From contig CAWIVJ010000004.1 in assembly GCA_963839525.1 (NCBI GenBank), positions 1-64,000 of the forward strand: a DNA stretch of 64,000 bases, in the 5' to 3' direction. Below, one piece after another: positions 20,338-29,340 of the stretch; the first letter of the stretch is position 1; every line of letters begins with the position of its first letter. Source of the DNA: CAWIVJ01 sp963839525. Lineage in GTDB: Bacteria > Cyanobacteriota > Vampirovibrionia > Gastranaerophilales > Gastranaerophilaceae. The notes under the pieces were generated by a model. The model did not search any database. It was not told the DNA's origin and saw only the letters and a list, made by a program, of their open reading frames with translations. The position numbers and the translations under genes are program-made.

Positions 20338-20985
20338 ATGACAATAGGATTAAATTTACTCACTAACCCAACTTCTTCTGCTTTAGTTCAGAATTCCGTA
20401 TTTCAGGTAATGTCTGAAGGTTCTTTAAAAGCAGTAGGTCGCCCGGTGTTTACTTTATTAGACAAGAATGCTACACCTGAGGCAAGAAAATATTCGGCAA
20501 CGAAAGAATTTATATATCAAGTTTTATGTCTTGCATTTTACTTTTCGGTTGTCTCTTTTGCTAAACAAGGTGCATACAAAGCTTTACATAAAATGTTCAA
20601 AGGATCAGAAGGGTTTGAACCCTCAACATTAAAAGGAACGTTTAAAGAACAATGGCAAAATTTATTTAGAAAAGGTTCTGAAAAAGTAAAATATGGACTT
20701 GAAGGAGCCTTAGACAGAGCAAAAAAAGGTAATCCCGATAAGATTAAAGACGCTGTTACTGGGGAACAAAGACCTATTGACTATACTATAGTAAAAGGCG
20801 CAATAGAAGCTGCCTCTATCCTTAGTTCCGGAATTATTTTAACAATTTTAGCTCCCCAAATAGTAACAAGAGTTCTTCACCCAATTATGAGCACTATTGA
20901 TAAACACAGTGCTAAAAATAAAGCAGCTCAACAAGTTAATAACGGCGACACTTTTGTAAAGTCAAATGAAACAAAAGTAGGTTAA
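20338..20985 (+). CDS. Unknown membrane protein (tandem paralogue B)
   Basis: A 215-residue protein with the same plan as the gene before it: a short N-terminal part, a P-V-(F/L)-x-T-(L/M)-x-D-K-x-A-T-x-E-x-(R/K)-x-Y-x-x-T motif at about 36-58, a hydrophobic segment (FIYQVLCLAFYFSVVSFA, 61-78), a charged helical middle (EQWQNLFRKGSEKVKYGLEGAL), and a second hydrophobic segment (AASILSSGIILTILAPQIV, about 160-178) followed by HPIMSTIDKHSAK. The two segments suggest an integral membrane protein with both ends on the same side. There is no signal peptide. It follows the previous gene by one base and is ended by a strong terminator at 20994. I recognise no family; the tandem duplication suggests the products work together, perhaps as a hetero-oligomer. 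Confidence 0.75.
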   Translation: MTIGLNLLTNPTSSALVQNSVFQVMSEGSLKAVGRPVFTLLDKNATPEARKYSATKEFIYQVLCLAFYFSVVSFAKQGAYKALHKMFKGSEGFEPSTLKGTFKEQWQNLFRKGSEKVKYGLEGALDRAKKGNPDKIKDAVTGEQRPIDYTIVKGAIEAASILSSGIILTILAPQIVTRVLHPIMSTIDKHSAKNKAAQQVNNGDTFVKSNETKVG

Positions 20986-20993
20986 GTAAATTA

Positions 20994-21028
20994 TAAAAAA
21001 AGGCGGTCGCTGAAGCGACCGCCTTTTT
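20994..21028. terminator. Bidirectional terminator
   Basis: Perfect hairpin with arms AAAGGCGGTCGC and GCGACCGCCTTT around a TGAA loop, flanked by A7 on the left and T7 on the right. It serves both the plus-strand gene ending at 20985 and the minus-strand gene ending at 21038. Confidence 0.93.
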
Positions 21029-21037
21029 TTATAATAA

Positions 21038-21484
21038 TTAAAGCATATTCTTTCTGATTTTTTCTTTCGCTTTGTCAATACTGCGAATTCTTTTTTCTAT
21101 TGATTTAACTTGCTTACGAAGCATGTTTCTCTCGTTTTTAATCAATTTATATTGAGCATCAACATCCGAATACTTTGCTTTATAATTTAACAACTCATCT
21201 CTAATTCCAACCTGAGCATTGTCAAGCTCAAGGATTGCATTTTGAATATTATCATTGCCTATAGGTATCTCATTTGCATTTGAAACACTTTTTGCCGGCT
21301 TTACTTTAGATAAAGCATTTGAAACAGGATTTGATGTAGAGTTGGCCGCAGGAACTGTTCTCGGCACAGAACAAGATGTATCATCAAAATCCAATGGCGT
21401 GAATGCATTTCCATCGGCGAGAGCCAAACCAGAAACAGTAGTAAAAACAGCTAATGTTAAAAATAATTTAATAGATTTTTTCAT
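21038..21484 (-). CDS. Exported coiled-coil protein of unknown function
   Basis: A 148-residue protein with a clear signal peptide (MKKSIKLFLTLAVFTTVSGLALADG, cleavage probably after ALA at residue 23). A low-complexity segment rich in S, N, P and V follows, and then a long helical C-terminal half, NAILELDNAQVGIRDELLNYKAKYSDVDAQYKL onward to KRIRSIDKAKEKIRKNML, with coiled-coil spacing. A cysteine at SCSVP is too far from the signal for a lipoprotein. It would sit in the periplasm or be secreted. A GGAG ribosome site (AAAAGGAGATTTAA on the minus strand) is good. It shares a terminator with the membrane paralogues and has its own promoter upstream. Function unknown. Confidence 0.75.
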   Translation of the reverse strand: MKKSIKLFLTLAVFTTVSGLALADGNAFTPLDFDDTSCSVPRTVPAANSTSNPVSNALSKVKPAKSVSNANEIPIGNDNIQNAILELDNAQVGIRDELLNYKAKYSDVDAQYKLIKNERNMLRKQVKSIEKRIRSIDKAKEKIRKNML

Positions 21485-21589
21485 TTAAATCTCCTTTTCA
21501 TAATCAAATTGTACAAATTATATTTATATATTTTAATATAAACCTAATTAAAATAAAAATTATTTATATATTTTAATAAACTACCAATA

Positions 21590-22501
21590 TTACTTGCTCA
21601 CATCAAGCATACGATTTATGCTATTAAATGCTTTTTTTGCAATTTGTTCATCAACATTAATCTCATATTGTTCATGCTTGAGTGAATTCAAAATATCTTC
21701 TAGATGATTCCATTTCATATTAGGACAGATTGCTTTAGGGTTTATTAAAATAAATTCTTTTTCAGGCAAGTCCCGTTGTAATCTTTCTACAACACCAAGC
21801 TCTGTAGCAATAATAAATTGTTTTTTATCACTTTGAGCAGCAAATTTCATAATACCTGTTGTACTTCCTACATAATCAGCTACTTCAGCTACAGATTTAT
21901 TGCATTCAGGATGAGCAAGAACAAGTGCCTGAGGGTATTTTCTCCTTTTCTCTATTACATCTTCCTTCTTTATTCTCAGATGTGTCGGGCAATACCCCGG
22001 ATATGTTATTACATTAACATCTTTTAATTGTGATTGAACCCAAGTCCCCAAATGGGTATCAGGAGCAAATAGAACCTCATTTACACCTAAGCTCTTAACT
22101 ATTTTAACTGCATTTGAACTGGTACAACAAATATCACATTCAGATTTAACTTCCGCAGTAGAGTTTATATAGCATACGACAGGAGTATTCGGATATTTGG
22201 ACTTAAATTCTCTTAATTGTTGCAAATTCATCATATCTGCCATTAAACAACCTGATTCCTTACGCGGAAGCAAAACTTTTTTCTCAGGGGAAAGTATTTT
22301 AGCGGTTTCTGCCATAAAATAAACGCCTGCAAAAACTATAATATCAGCATCCGTATTTGCAGCCATTTGGCTTAAGTATAGAGAATCCCCTACAAAATCA
22401 GCTACTTCATCTATCTCAATATTTTGGTAGCAATGCGCTAAAATTACTGCATTTTTCTTTTCTTTTAACTTAAATATTTCTTTTTTTAATTCTTCTGTCA
22501 T
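21590..22501 (-). CDS. nadA: Quinolinate synthase A
   Basis: [4Fe-4S] enzyme condensing iminoaspartate with dihydroxyacetone phosphate to quinolinate in de novo NAD synthesis. Family features are visible: AVILAHCYQNIEIDEVADFVGDS at the start, GVYFMAETAKILSPEKKVLLP, the three cluster cysteines in ESGCLMADM, CDICCTSSNA and NPKAICPNMKWN, and APDTHLGTWVQ. At 303 residues this is the short cytoplasmic form found in many anaerobes. No nadB or nadC is adjacent. It is divergent from the PilM-like gene at 22622. The ATG at 22501 is the only sensible start. Confidence 0.97.
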   Translation of the reverse strand: MTEELKKEIFKLKEKKNAVILAHCYQNIEIDEVADFVGDSLYLSQMAANTDADIIVFAGVYFMAETAKILSPEKKVLLPRKESGCLMADMMNLQQLREFKSKYPNTPVVCYINSTAEVKSECDICCTSSNAVKIVKSLGVNEVLFAPDTHLGTWVQSQLKDVNVITYPGYCPTHLRIKKEDVIEKRRKYPQALVLAHPECNKSVAEVADYVGSTTGIMKFAAQSDKKQFIIATELGVVERLQRDLPEKEFILINPKAICPNMKWNHLEDILNSLKHEQYEINVDEQIAKKAFNSINRMLDVSK

Positions 22502-22621
22502 TAAATGTTCTAACCTTCTTATAAACTTAAGTACTTTGTTTAATGTAAAATTTCTTTACAAATACTTTTATAACTGAATATATTGTATAATAAAAATAGA
22601 ATAGGTAGTAGTTATTAAAAA

Positions 22622-24412
22622 ATGTTAGAAGATTTTTTATCAAAATTGGGAGCCAGTACAAGAATAACAGTCGGAGTTTCGGTATCTCCGGGTGTTGGCT
22701 TGGAAATGATTGAAGTTGACAGACTTACCGGAACGGTCAATAAGTATTCTTGCAAACCCCTTGAATATAACAGTTCAACAAGAGAAATTGCTGATTACGA
22801 ACTATTTAGAGTCGCTCTTGAGGAATTATTTGAGGAATTGCATATTCCCAAACGCAGTAATATAGTTCTTAGTCTTCCAAATGTGTATTTTGGAATGATA
22901 ACATTACCTCTTTTGCTAACAGATGAAGCTATTACGAATGCTATAATATCCGAAGTTGAACAATCTTATATTTTTAAACGTCAGGAACCTGTTGTCAGTT
23001 GGAGTGAAGTTTCTTCAAACTCAAACTCTGAAAATAGAATTTTAGCGTATACAGCACTTCAAAAAAGTGTTTTAGAACAAATTACAGAAATTTGCAGTGA
23101 AATAGGCTGTTCATTAGTTGGAATAGAAAATTCTTATTCATCATTATTTAGAGCTTTGCATTTTTTAGGTTCTGCCAAAGAGCAAATGAAAGAAAATGTT
23201 TCTTGGAACTTAATGGTAATAATGCAAAATAATTATTCTATTTTTTCTGTAAGCAATAAAAAAGTTATGGAATATTATGAAGAACCTTTGGCATTAAAAT
23301 CATTTGTTAATGATGAAATTTATAATGCAATAAGAACTTCAGCTCAACTTACCTTAGCCGGTTTACCCGCAAATTATTTATTTATTATTTCAGAAACAGA
23401 TTTGGTAAGCGCTGAAGTATTATCCATGAAAATGTCTTTTGAAGGCTCAACCAAGTTCTTAGAATGTAATAAGTTTATTCAAAAAGAATTGCTTCCCATA
23501 AATCTTAATGTTTTACCTAATATGTCAATGCGAATAACTCTAGAAGCAATTGGAACAGCAGTTTATCAATTCTGTGATTTTCCGCTAAGACTAAATATAA
23601 CACAAGAAAAAGATGAAAACTTAGATTATTTGACATCTCCTGAAGAGTGTCCGAGAATAAATGTGGGAAATCTTGAAGTTGAATTAACTCCGGCTTTTAT
23701 TAAAAAAATTGCTGTAATTATAGGTGCAATAGTTACAGTGCCTATCCTTTTTTTGCTTTTGCTTTTAAGTAAGGTTATTATTCCCAGTGAGCAAGTTAAA
23801 TTAAATGAAATCAATAATAAAATTCAAACATTAAGCAAGGAAATAGAACAATACAAAGATATAAACAGAGATGCTACTTTTGATTTAAGATCAACTATTG
23901 ATAAAATTATTTCTCAAAATAAAATCAAACTTACATATTTCAGTGCTCTTGCTGTAAGTACTCCAAATAAATTATGGCTAACTTCCTATGAATTAAATGG
24001 AGCAAACAAAGTAGATATAAAAGGACAAGCAAGCGATGTAAAGAATGTATACGCTTTTTATAAAAACCTTAAACAAGTTATTAATAATTCAGACATAAGA
24101 TTATATAAATTGGAGGTTACTTCAGAATCTTTAGATGACATTGTTTCAAATATTCAAAACACAAATAAAGTATACCAATTTGAAATAACAAATCTGACAG
24201 AAAATGAATTAAAGCCTCCGGAAACAACAGAAAAAAGACCTAATCAACCTGAGAATATAAATCAACCCTCTAAAGAGAAAAAACCATTCTTCCAAATAGG
24301 AAAACCTTTGTTCGGCTCAGACAACTCTAATCCTGAACCTGAACCTGAACATTCTCCTATTTACAATGAAGACCAATTACCTGCAAATTTAAAAAAAATA
24401 GAAAGATTCTAA
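22622..24412 (+). CDS. Type IV pilus assembly PilM-PilN fusion protein
   Basis: A 596-residue protein that appears to join two pilus inner-membrane proteins. Residues 1-345 resemble the PilM actin-like ATPase: ITVGVSVSPGVGLEMIEVDR at the start, LPNVYFGMITLPLLL, and KRQEPVVSWSEVS. A single membrane segment follows (about 363-388, IAVIIGAIVTVPILFLLLLL), then a coiled coil (LNEINNKIQTLSKEIEQYKDI) and a PilN-like ferredoxin-fold domain ending in the KVYQFEITNL strand, then a proline- and glutamate-rich tail. In most pilus operons PilM and PilN are separate proteins that bind each other, so a fusion fits. The next gene, PilO-like, follows after nine bases. No pilQ, pilB or pilC is in the window. 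Role: linking the cytoplasmic pilus motor to the periplasmic alignment complex. Confidence 0.8.
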   Translation: MLEDFLSKLGASTRITVGVSVSPGVGLEMIEVDRLTGTVNKYSCKPLEYNSSTREIADYELFRVALEELFEELHIPKRSNIVLSLPNVYFGMITLPLLLTDEAITNAIISEVEQSYIFKRQEPVVSWSEVSSNSNSENRILAYTALQKSVLEQITEICSEIGCSLVGIENSYSSLFRALHFLGSAKEQMKENVSWNLMVIMQNNYSIFSVSNKKVMEYYEEPLALKSFVNDEIYNAIRTSAQLTLAGLPANYLFIISETDLVSAEVLSMKMSFEGSTKFLECNKFIQKELLPINLNVLPNMSMRITLEAIGTAVYQFCDFPLRLNITQEKDENLDYLTSPEECPRINVGNLEVELTPAFIKKIAVIIGAIVTVPILFLLLLLSKVIIPSEQVKLNEINNKIQTLSKEIEQYKDINRDATFDLRSTIDKIISQNKIKLTYFSALAVSTPNKLWLTSYELNGANKVDIKGQASDVKNVYAFYKNLKQVINNSDIRLYKLEVTSESLDDIVSNIQNTNKVYQFEITNLTENELKPPETTEKRPNQPENINQPSKEKKPFFQIGKPLFGSDNSNPEPEPEHSPIYNEDQLPANLKKIERF

Positions 24413-24421
24413 GGAAAATTA

Positions 24422-24982
24422 ATGAAAAAATATAGAGAAGCAATTTTATATACAATTCTTATAGCTTTAATTTTTATTACCGCTATAAGAAAAACTTATC
24501 CTGAAATTGTTAATATTATACATATTGAAAAAAGTAAAAGTGAAAAATTTTCTCAGGCTGCCGATTTAGAAAGAAAATTAAATACCTTTAAAATTGCAGA
24601 ACAAGAAAAGAAAAACTTAATAGGACAGGTAAAAAAAATCTACAAACCGGAAGTTCCGGATCTAGATGTAGAATCTTCTTTTACAACTGTTTTTGACGAT
24701 ATTATAGAAATGGCTAAGTATAATGGTATTAAAATATATTCTGTTGAATATATTTATAACCCGCCAGAAGATGAAGTTGTTAAGGGAAGTACAGGAAAAT
24801 ACAATGTTTGTAAAGTAAACATGGAAATAATTGCTGATTATTCTGATTTAGAGAATTTTTTAAGAGAAATTTATAAATATCCTTACTTAATAAATCTTGA
24901 TAAGTTACAAATTCTTCCTTACCAAAAGAATAAGAAAATACTTTTAACAACATTAGAAATAAAACTTTATTCTGCGATGTAA
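24422..24982 (+). CDS. pilO: PilO-like type IV pilus assembly protein
   Basis: A 186-residue bitopic membrane protein: short cytoplasmic start, one membrane segment (AILYTILIALIFITAI, residues 8-23), a coiled coil (KFSQAADLERKLNTFKIAEQEKKNL), and a periplasmic alpha/beta domain (VFDDIIEMAKYNGIKIYSVEYIY, then strands ending LQILPYQKNKKILLTTLEIKLYS). This is the PilO order and size. It lies nine bases after the PilM-PilN fusion, so the pair replaces the usual pilM-pilN-pilO set. PilO forms a dimer with PilN in the inner membrane. Sequence similarity in this family is low; the assignment rests on architecture and context. It is convergent with the radical SAM gene, which ends ten bases away. Confidence 0.78.
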   Translation: MKKYREAILYTILIALIFITAIRKTYPEIVNIIHIEKSKSEKFSQAADLERKLNTFKIAEQEKKNLIGQVKKIYKPEVPDLDVESSFTTVFDDIIEMAKYNGIKIYSVEYIYNPPEDEVVKGSTGKYNVCKVNMEIIADYSDLENFLREIYKYPYLINLDKLQILPYQKNKKILLTTLEIKLYSAM

Positions 24983-24991
24983 AGCATTTGT

Positions 24992-25834
24992 CTATAAATT
25001 TAAACCAAATATTTTCTTTTTATTTTTTGAACAAATTAAACAAAAATTTGATTCAAGATATACTTTTTGTGAAAAATTTCTAAAATCACAACCCATCCAA
25101 CCCCTATGGTCATTTGCCAAAAAAGGACAAACATAAACTCCCTTTTCAGTTAAAATTCTTCCCATTTTACAATCAAATTCACCTTCTTGTAATTCAAAAT
25201 CTTCCGGTGATTTTTTATATTTATTATAATATTCATTTATTTGTAAATTAAAATCAGTTATTTCAAAACCTATTTTATCACATATTTTTTTGAATTCTTC
25301 CATTAAAACTTTTCTGTCTTCTTCATAATAATTTACAATCTGTAAAATTGGATTAAAATTATATTTTATAAGACTTTTTATTGCATTAATAGTTTGTCTG
25401 TAAGCTCCCCTGCCTCTTATATCATCATTTTTTATTTCATTATAATGATCTATACTTAACTTAAATATTATTTCATTATTGCTTTCTTCTTCAACTTTTT
25501 TTAAAAATCTTGCTTTTTTTTCATTGATAAAAGTTCCATTAGTGCAAATGCAAACACTTGAACGCTTCAAGCACAATCTTAAAATGGCATTGAATTCCGG
25601 ATGTGTCATAGGCTCGGCACCTGTTAAATAAATACATTGAATATTATGTTCAACTGTTTCATTAAGTGCGTTTTTTATTTTTTCTACCTGAATAAAATCT
25701 TTTACCTTTTTTGAAATAGGAAAATCTATATAACAATGTTTGCATCTTTGATTGCAATTTTTTGCCGTAAGTTCTATGAAAAGGTTGTTCAACTCTGATA
25801 AATTAACGATCGGTGCGCTAAATATGTTAGCCAT
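24992..25834 (-). CDS. Radical SAM protein with cysteine-rich C-terminus
   Basis: A 280-residue radical S-adenosylmethionine enzyme. The cluster motif CNQRCKHC (C-x3-C-x2-C) at residues about 27-34 and the following IYLTGAEPMTHPEF (the G-G-E-P-like motif, here G-A-E-P) define the fold. Further SAM-binding features are CICTNGTFINEKKA and FKLSIDH. The C-terminal part holds six more cysteines (DCKMGR, VCPFLAND, MGCDF, NFCLICSKN), a pattern like SPASM or twitch auxiliary-cluster domains. Such proteins modify peptides, cofactors or small metabolites; I cannot name the substrate. No precursor peptide gene is visible beside it. It is convergent with pilO, and the gap to the next gene (25835-26019) has no other gene. 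Length is short but complete. Confidence 0.85.
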   Translation of the reverse strand: MANIFSAPIVNLSELNNLFIELTAKNCNQRCKHCYIDFPISKKVKDFIQVEKIKNALNETVEHNIQCIYLTGAEPMTHPEFNAILRLCLKRSSVCICTNGTFINEKKARFLKKVEEESNNEIIFKLSIDHYNEIKNDDIRGRGAYRQTINAIKSLIKYNFNPILQIVNYYEEDRKVLMEEFKKICDKIGFEITDFNLQINEYYNKYKKSPEDFELQEGEFDCKMGRILTEKGVYVCPFLANDHRGWMGCDFRNFSQKVYLESNFCLICSKNKKKIFGLNL

Positions 25835-26019
25835 ACTTGAATCTCCAATATTGTACCTTGTTTTCTATTGTATTAATTAAAAAAAACAAAAGAAATTCGA
25901 CAACAGGGTATAAAAAAATGATAAGGGATGAATGATAAGGAGTAAGTAACAGGTCAGACATAGCCATCTTAATACATAAAATTAGAAATTATGCTATAAT
26001 TTTTTCAATAGAGGACTAT

Positions 26020-27252
26020 ATGAAAAAAGTAATTATTATAATTTTAATATTCTCGGCTTTTTATGCAGTTTTTTTTCTTAAAGAGAAAAAACTGCATAAT
26101 GACCATAAAAAAGAAGTTGTTTTTTGGACATTACAAATGGGTGATTTCACTGATTATATGAAAAGCGTCATAGATGATTTTGAAAAACAAAATCCTAATA
26201 CAAAAATAAAGTGGATTGATGTGCCTTTTTCAGAAGGTGAAAAGAGAACCCTAGCAGCAATTTTAAGCAATAATCCGCCTGATTTAATTAATTTGAATCC
26301 TGATTTTTCAGCGATTTTAGCACAAAAAGGGGCTTTAGCAAAAATTGACGAAGAATCCGTAGAGCAATTTAATCCTGAAATTATAAATTCGCTTAAATTC
26401 GATGATAATTTATATTCGATTCCATGGTATGCCACCTCTGCTATTACAATATATAATAAAAAATTATATAAAGAAGCGGGCTTTTATACTCCGCCAAAAA
26501 CTTATGAAAGATTAGGCAAAATTTCTCCGATAATAAAAGGTAAAACAGGTGTTTACGCTTTTATGCCTACTATAACGGAAAATGATACAATGCTTAAAAT
26601 ACTAAATAAATATGGCATTAACTCATGGGAAAATATTAACAAAAAAGAATCTGTAAGAATTTTTGATTATTATAAAAAACTTTATATTCTCGGATTAATT
26701 CCAAAAGAATCCATCACCCAAACACAAAGAGAAGCTCTTGAAAAATATATGTCCGGTCAGATTATATTTTTCCAATCCGGCGCTAATTTCTTAAATTTGA
26801 TTAAAGAAAATGCTCCGTCTATATACGAAAATACAGATGTAGCCTCCCAGATTACAGGAAATTTAGGACAAAATGATTTTTCTCTTATGAATTTAGTAAT
26901 TCCTGTAAAATCCTCCCAGAAGGAAAATGCTCTTAACTTTGCCTTATTTTTAACAAATGAAGATAATCAGCTTAAACTTGCTGAACTTACCAATGTTATA
27001 GCAACAAATAAAAAAGCGTTAAAAAATACTTTCTATACAGGATATAAAAAAGGTGATTTAATAGCAAAAGCACGTATTATAAGTGCAAAACAACTTAATA
27101 AAATTCAACCTGTTTTAAAACAAAATAAAAATCAAAAAGAGATTAATTTACTTATCAATACAGCCGTACAAGAAATTTTATTAAACAACTCTGACACTCA
27201 AAATATTCTGAATAATGTCTCAAAAAAATGGAAAATATTAGCAGAAAAATAA
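26020..27252 (+). CDS. Membrane-anchored sugar ABC transporter substrate-binding protein
   Basis: A 410-residue family 1 extracellular solute-binding protein (MalE/UgpB type). After a hydrophobic N-terminal segment (VIIIILIFSAFYAVFFL, residues 4-20) with no lipobox cysteine, it reads KEVVFWTLQMGDF, then VIDDFEKQNPNTKIKWIDVPF, NNPPDLINLNPDFS, YSIPWYATSAITIYNKKLYKE and the C-terminal EDNQLKLAELTNVIATNKKAL. The anchor suggests it stays in the inner membrane rather than being a lipoprotein. A MalG-like permease lies 3.8 kb downstream (31031), with unrelated genes between. No MalF partner or MalK ATPase is in the window, so the transporter is encoded in pieces. Ligand unknown, probably an oligosaccharide or glycerol-phosphate compound. 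The ribosome site AGAGGAC and an upstream TATAAT (about 25995) look normal. Confidence 0.88.
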   Translation: MKKVIIIILIFSAFYAVFFLKEKKLHNDHKKEVVFWTLQMGDFTDYMKSVIDDFEKQNPNTKIKWIDVPFSEGEKRTLAAILSNNPPDLINLNPDFSAILAQKGALAKIDEESVEQFNPEIINSLKFDDNLYSIPWYATSAITIYNKKLYKEAGFYTPPKTYERLGKISPIIKGKTGVYAFMPTITENDTMLKILNKYGINSWENINKKESVRIFDYYKKLYILGLIPKESITQTQREALEKYMSGQIIFFQSGANFLNLIKENAPSIYENTDVASQITGNLGQNDFSLMNLVIPVKSSQKENALNFALFLTNEDNQLKLAELTNVIATNKKALKNTFYTGYKKGDLIAKARIISAKQLNKIQPVLKQNKNQKEINLLINTAVQEILLNNSDTQNILNNVSKKWKILAEK

Positions 27253-27266
27253 TTTTATGAATAATT

Positions 27267-28025
27267 CTACAATTTAAACCTTGTAGAAAAGCGCAGGGAT
27301 GAGTTTATATAGCTATCCTCATAGAAAGATTGCCCTGCTCCGACTTCAAACTGAACATCATCGGCATATTTTTTAAACTGGGGTGTGTACCTTAAAACTA
27401 ATTCATTTTTTTTATTTATTTGGTTTACATCGCTTTGCATTACATCAAGAAAAGATAGTCTCTTAGTTAATTTTAACTCCGGTGCAACATAAAATTTATC
27501 ATAATAAGAATTGTAATTACTATTTGTATTTTTTGAAAAAGCTGTGCTCAATGCAAAATATTTTCCTTCATATTTTGTAAATATACCCGTAGAATAATTT
27601 ACTTGGGCACTATAAATAGAAGAATTATACATTGTTCCAATGCTGAATCTTCCAAATTTTTTACTATAAGAAGAACTTACAGGACTAATTTCATATTCCT
27701 GAGTAGAAAACTTAGAAGCCGTTTCCAGTTCTTTTTCAAAGAGATGAAAAGTAGGTTTTCTTGAATTAGAAATTAAGGATTTTGTTTCAATTTTTTTAGG
27801 TTTTGTCAGATTAATACCTTTATAAACTGTAGGTTCATCAAGGTATATAGCATCTTTTTCCTGCTCATTATATTCTAAATATCCATGAAATTCTTGTATT
27901 TGTTCTTGTTCTTTCTCCGAATCAACTTGAAAATAACTATTGATATCTTCTATAGTTTCTTCTTCCGCAAGACAAATTTGAGAGCTTAAAAATATTATTA
28001 ATATTAAAAATAGAATCTTTTTCAT
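27267..28025 (-). CDS. Exported protein with probable outer-membrane beta-barrel C-terminus
   Basis: A 252-residue protein starting with a signal peptide (KKILFLILIIFLSSQICLAEE, cleavage after LA). Residues 22-110 are acidic and low-complexity. From about 115 on the sequence alternates polar and aromatic residues in short strands (FGRFSIGTMYNSS, IYSAQVNYSTGIFTKYEG, YFALSTAFSK, FYVAPELKL, NELVLRYTPQFK, DVQFEVGAGQSFYED, SSLRFSTRFKL). That and the aromatic residue three from the end are typical of small outer-membrane barrels. No named family is recognised. It converges with the solute-binding protein gene, ending 14 bases away, and could be a channel or surface protein. Confidence 0.7.
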   Translation of the reverse strand: MKKILFLILIIFLSSQICLAEEETIEDINSYFQVDSEKEQEQIQEFHGYLEYNEQEKDAIYLDEPTVYKGINLTKPKKIETKSLISNSRKPTFHLFEKELETASKFSTQEYEISPVSSSYSKKFGRFSIGTMYNSSIYSAQVNYSTGIFTKYEGKYFALSTAFSKNTNSNYNSYYDKFYVAPELKLTKRLSFLDVMQSDVNQINKKNELVLRYTPQFKKYADDVQFEVGAGQSFYEDSYINSSLRFSTRFKL

Positions 28026-28209
28026 AATTACATATTAGGCTAAATCCGAAGTGTTTTCAAGCAGAATTATTATAAAAGTATTTCTTAATTTATTCCTTAT
28101 TTATATTAAAATAATAAATTGAAGTTTTATTACAAAAATGCTAAAATATTAAAGAATCTAATTTTTTATGCCGTTAATAGAAAGAGATTTAGAATAAGAG
28201 GATAAATAC

Positions 28210-29340
28210 TTGGAAAAGGATTATATTGGCGGAAATATTATCTCAGATTTGGAAAGCATCCTTTTAGTCGAAAATAATGATAAAAAACATACTATTTTAG
28301 CTGTTGATGATGAACAAAATAATCTATCTTTAATAAAAAGAACCCTCCGAAATAACTATAATATTTTATTAGCTTCCAGTGGAGAAGAAGCTCTTCAAGT
28401 TGTTAAGGAACGCGGAAAAGATATTTCTCTTATTGTTTCAGATCAAAAAATGCCTTTTATGGAAGGAACAGAATTTTTTAAAAAAATATCCGACACTTAT
28501 CCACATATTATAAAAATATTATTAACAGGTCATTCAAATATAGATATACTTGTAGAAGCAATAAATGAATGTCATTTGTTTCAATATATTTTAAAACCCT
28601 TCGAACCGGAACAATTATGCATGATAGTAGAAACGGGTATTAAAAAATATGAACTTTCTGCTTCTAAAACCCAAATTTTACGAGATTTATCCGAACTTTT
28701 CTATAAAACAATAAAATCCATAGCTCAAGCACTTGATGCTAAAGACAAATACACTCATGGTCATTCTCTTAGAGTTACCTTATATTCTTTAGCTCTTGCA
28801 AAAACTTTAAATTTACCGGACGATTTATTGGAAGAAATTGAAACAACAGGGCTGTTGCATGATATCGGTAAAATTGCAATCCCTGAAAAAATCCTCCTAA
28901 AGCCAGGAAAATTAACTGATGAAGAATATAAAATTATAAAATCACATCCTGAATTAGGTGAAAAATTAGTAAATGGAATTGAAAAATTAAAACTTATCTC
29001 AAGCTGGTTAAAGTCTCACCATGAAAGATATGATGGAAAAGGTTACCCGGAAGGTCTTGCCGGAGAACAAATTCCTATCTCTTCAAGAATAATTGCCATT
29101 GCCGATACCTATGATGCAATGACTTCCAGTCGTTCTTACAGAGCTGCTCTTTCTCATCAAGAAGCTATAAATGAGATTGCCCGTTGCTCAGGAACTCAGT
29201 TTGACCCAAAATTAGCAGAACTTTTTACAGGTATAAGTGATGAAATTCAAGAACTAAAGAAAAATCCGGATTTTTATTACCCTAAATACAGTTATCTTGA
29301 TAAATTCATGAATAATCAAAAATCTATACAAACCTATTAA
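28210..29340 (+). CDS. Response regulator with HD-GYP phosphodiesterase domain
   Basis: A 376-residue two-domain protein. Residues about 27-145 form a receiver: acidic pair in ILAVDDEQNN, phosphorylation aspartate in LIVSDQKMP, and switch lysine in YILKPFEPEQ. After a linker helix the HD-GYP domain shows HGHSLRVTLYSLALAK, HDIGKIAIPEKILLKPGKL, HHERYDGKGYPEGLAGEQI and IADTYDAMTSSRSYR, with the HD and GYP signatures complete. HD-GYP proteins hydrolyse cyclic di-GMP. The start is TTG at 28210, chosen because AGAGGATAAA lies at proper distance and no ATG is available before the receiver. It overlaps the convergent gene by four bases. No sensor kinase is adjacent; a receiver-kinase protein lies at 31943. 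Confidence 0.93.
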   Translation: MEKDYIGGNIISDLESILLVENNDKKHTILAVDDEQNNLSLIKRTLRNNYNILLASSGEEALQVVKERGKDISLIVSDQKMPFMEGTEFFKKISDTYPHIIKILLTGHSNIDILVEAINECHLFQYILKPFEPEQLCMIVETGIKKYELSASKTQILRDLSELFYKTIKSIAQALDAKDKYTHGHSLRVTLYSLALAKTLNLPDDLLEEIETTGLLHDIGKIAIPEKILLKPGKLTDEEYKIIKSHPELGEKLVNGIEKLKLISSWLKSHHERYDGKGYPEGLAGEQIPISSRIIAIADTYDAMTSSRSYRAALSHQEAINEIARCSGTQFDPKLAELFTGISDEIQELKKNPDFYYPKYSYLDKFMNNQKSIQTY

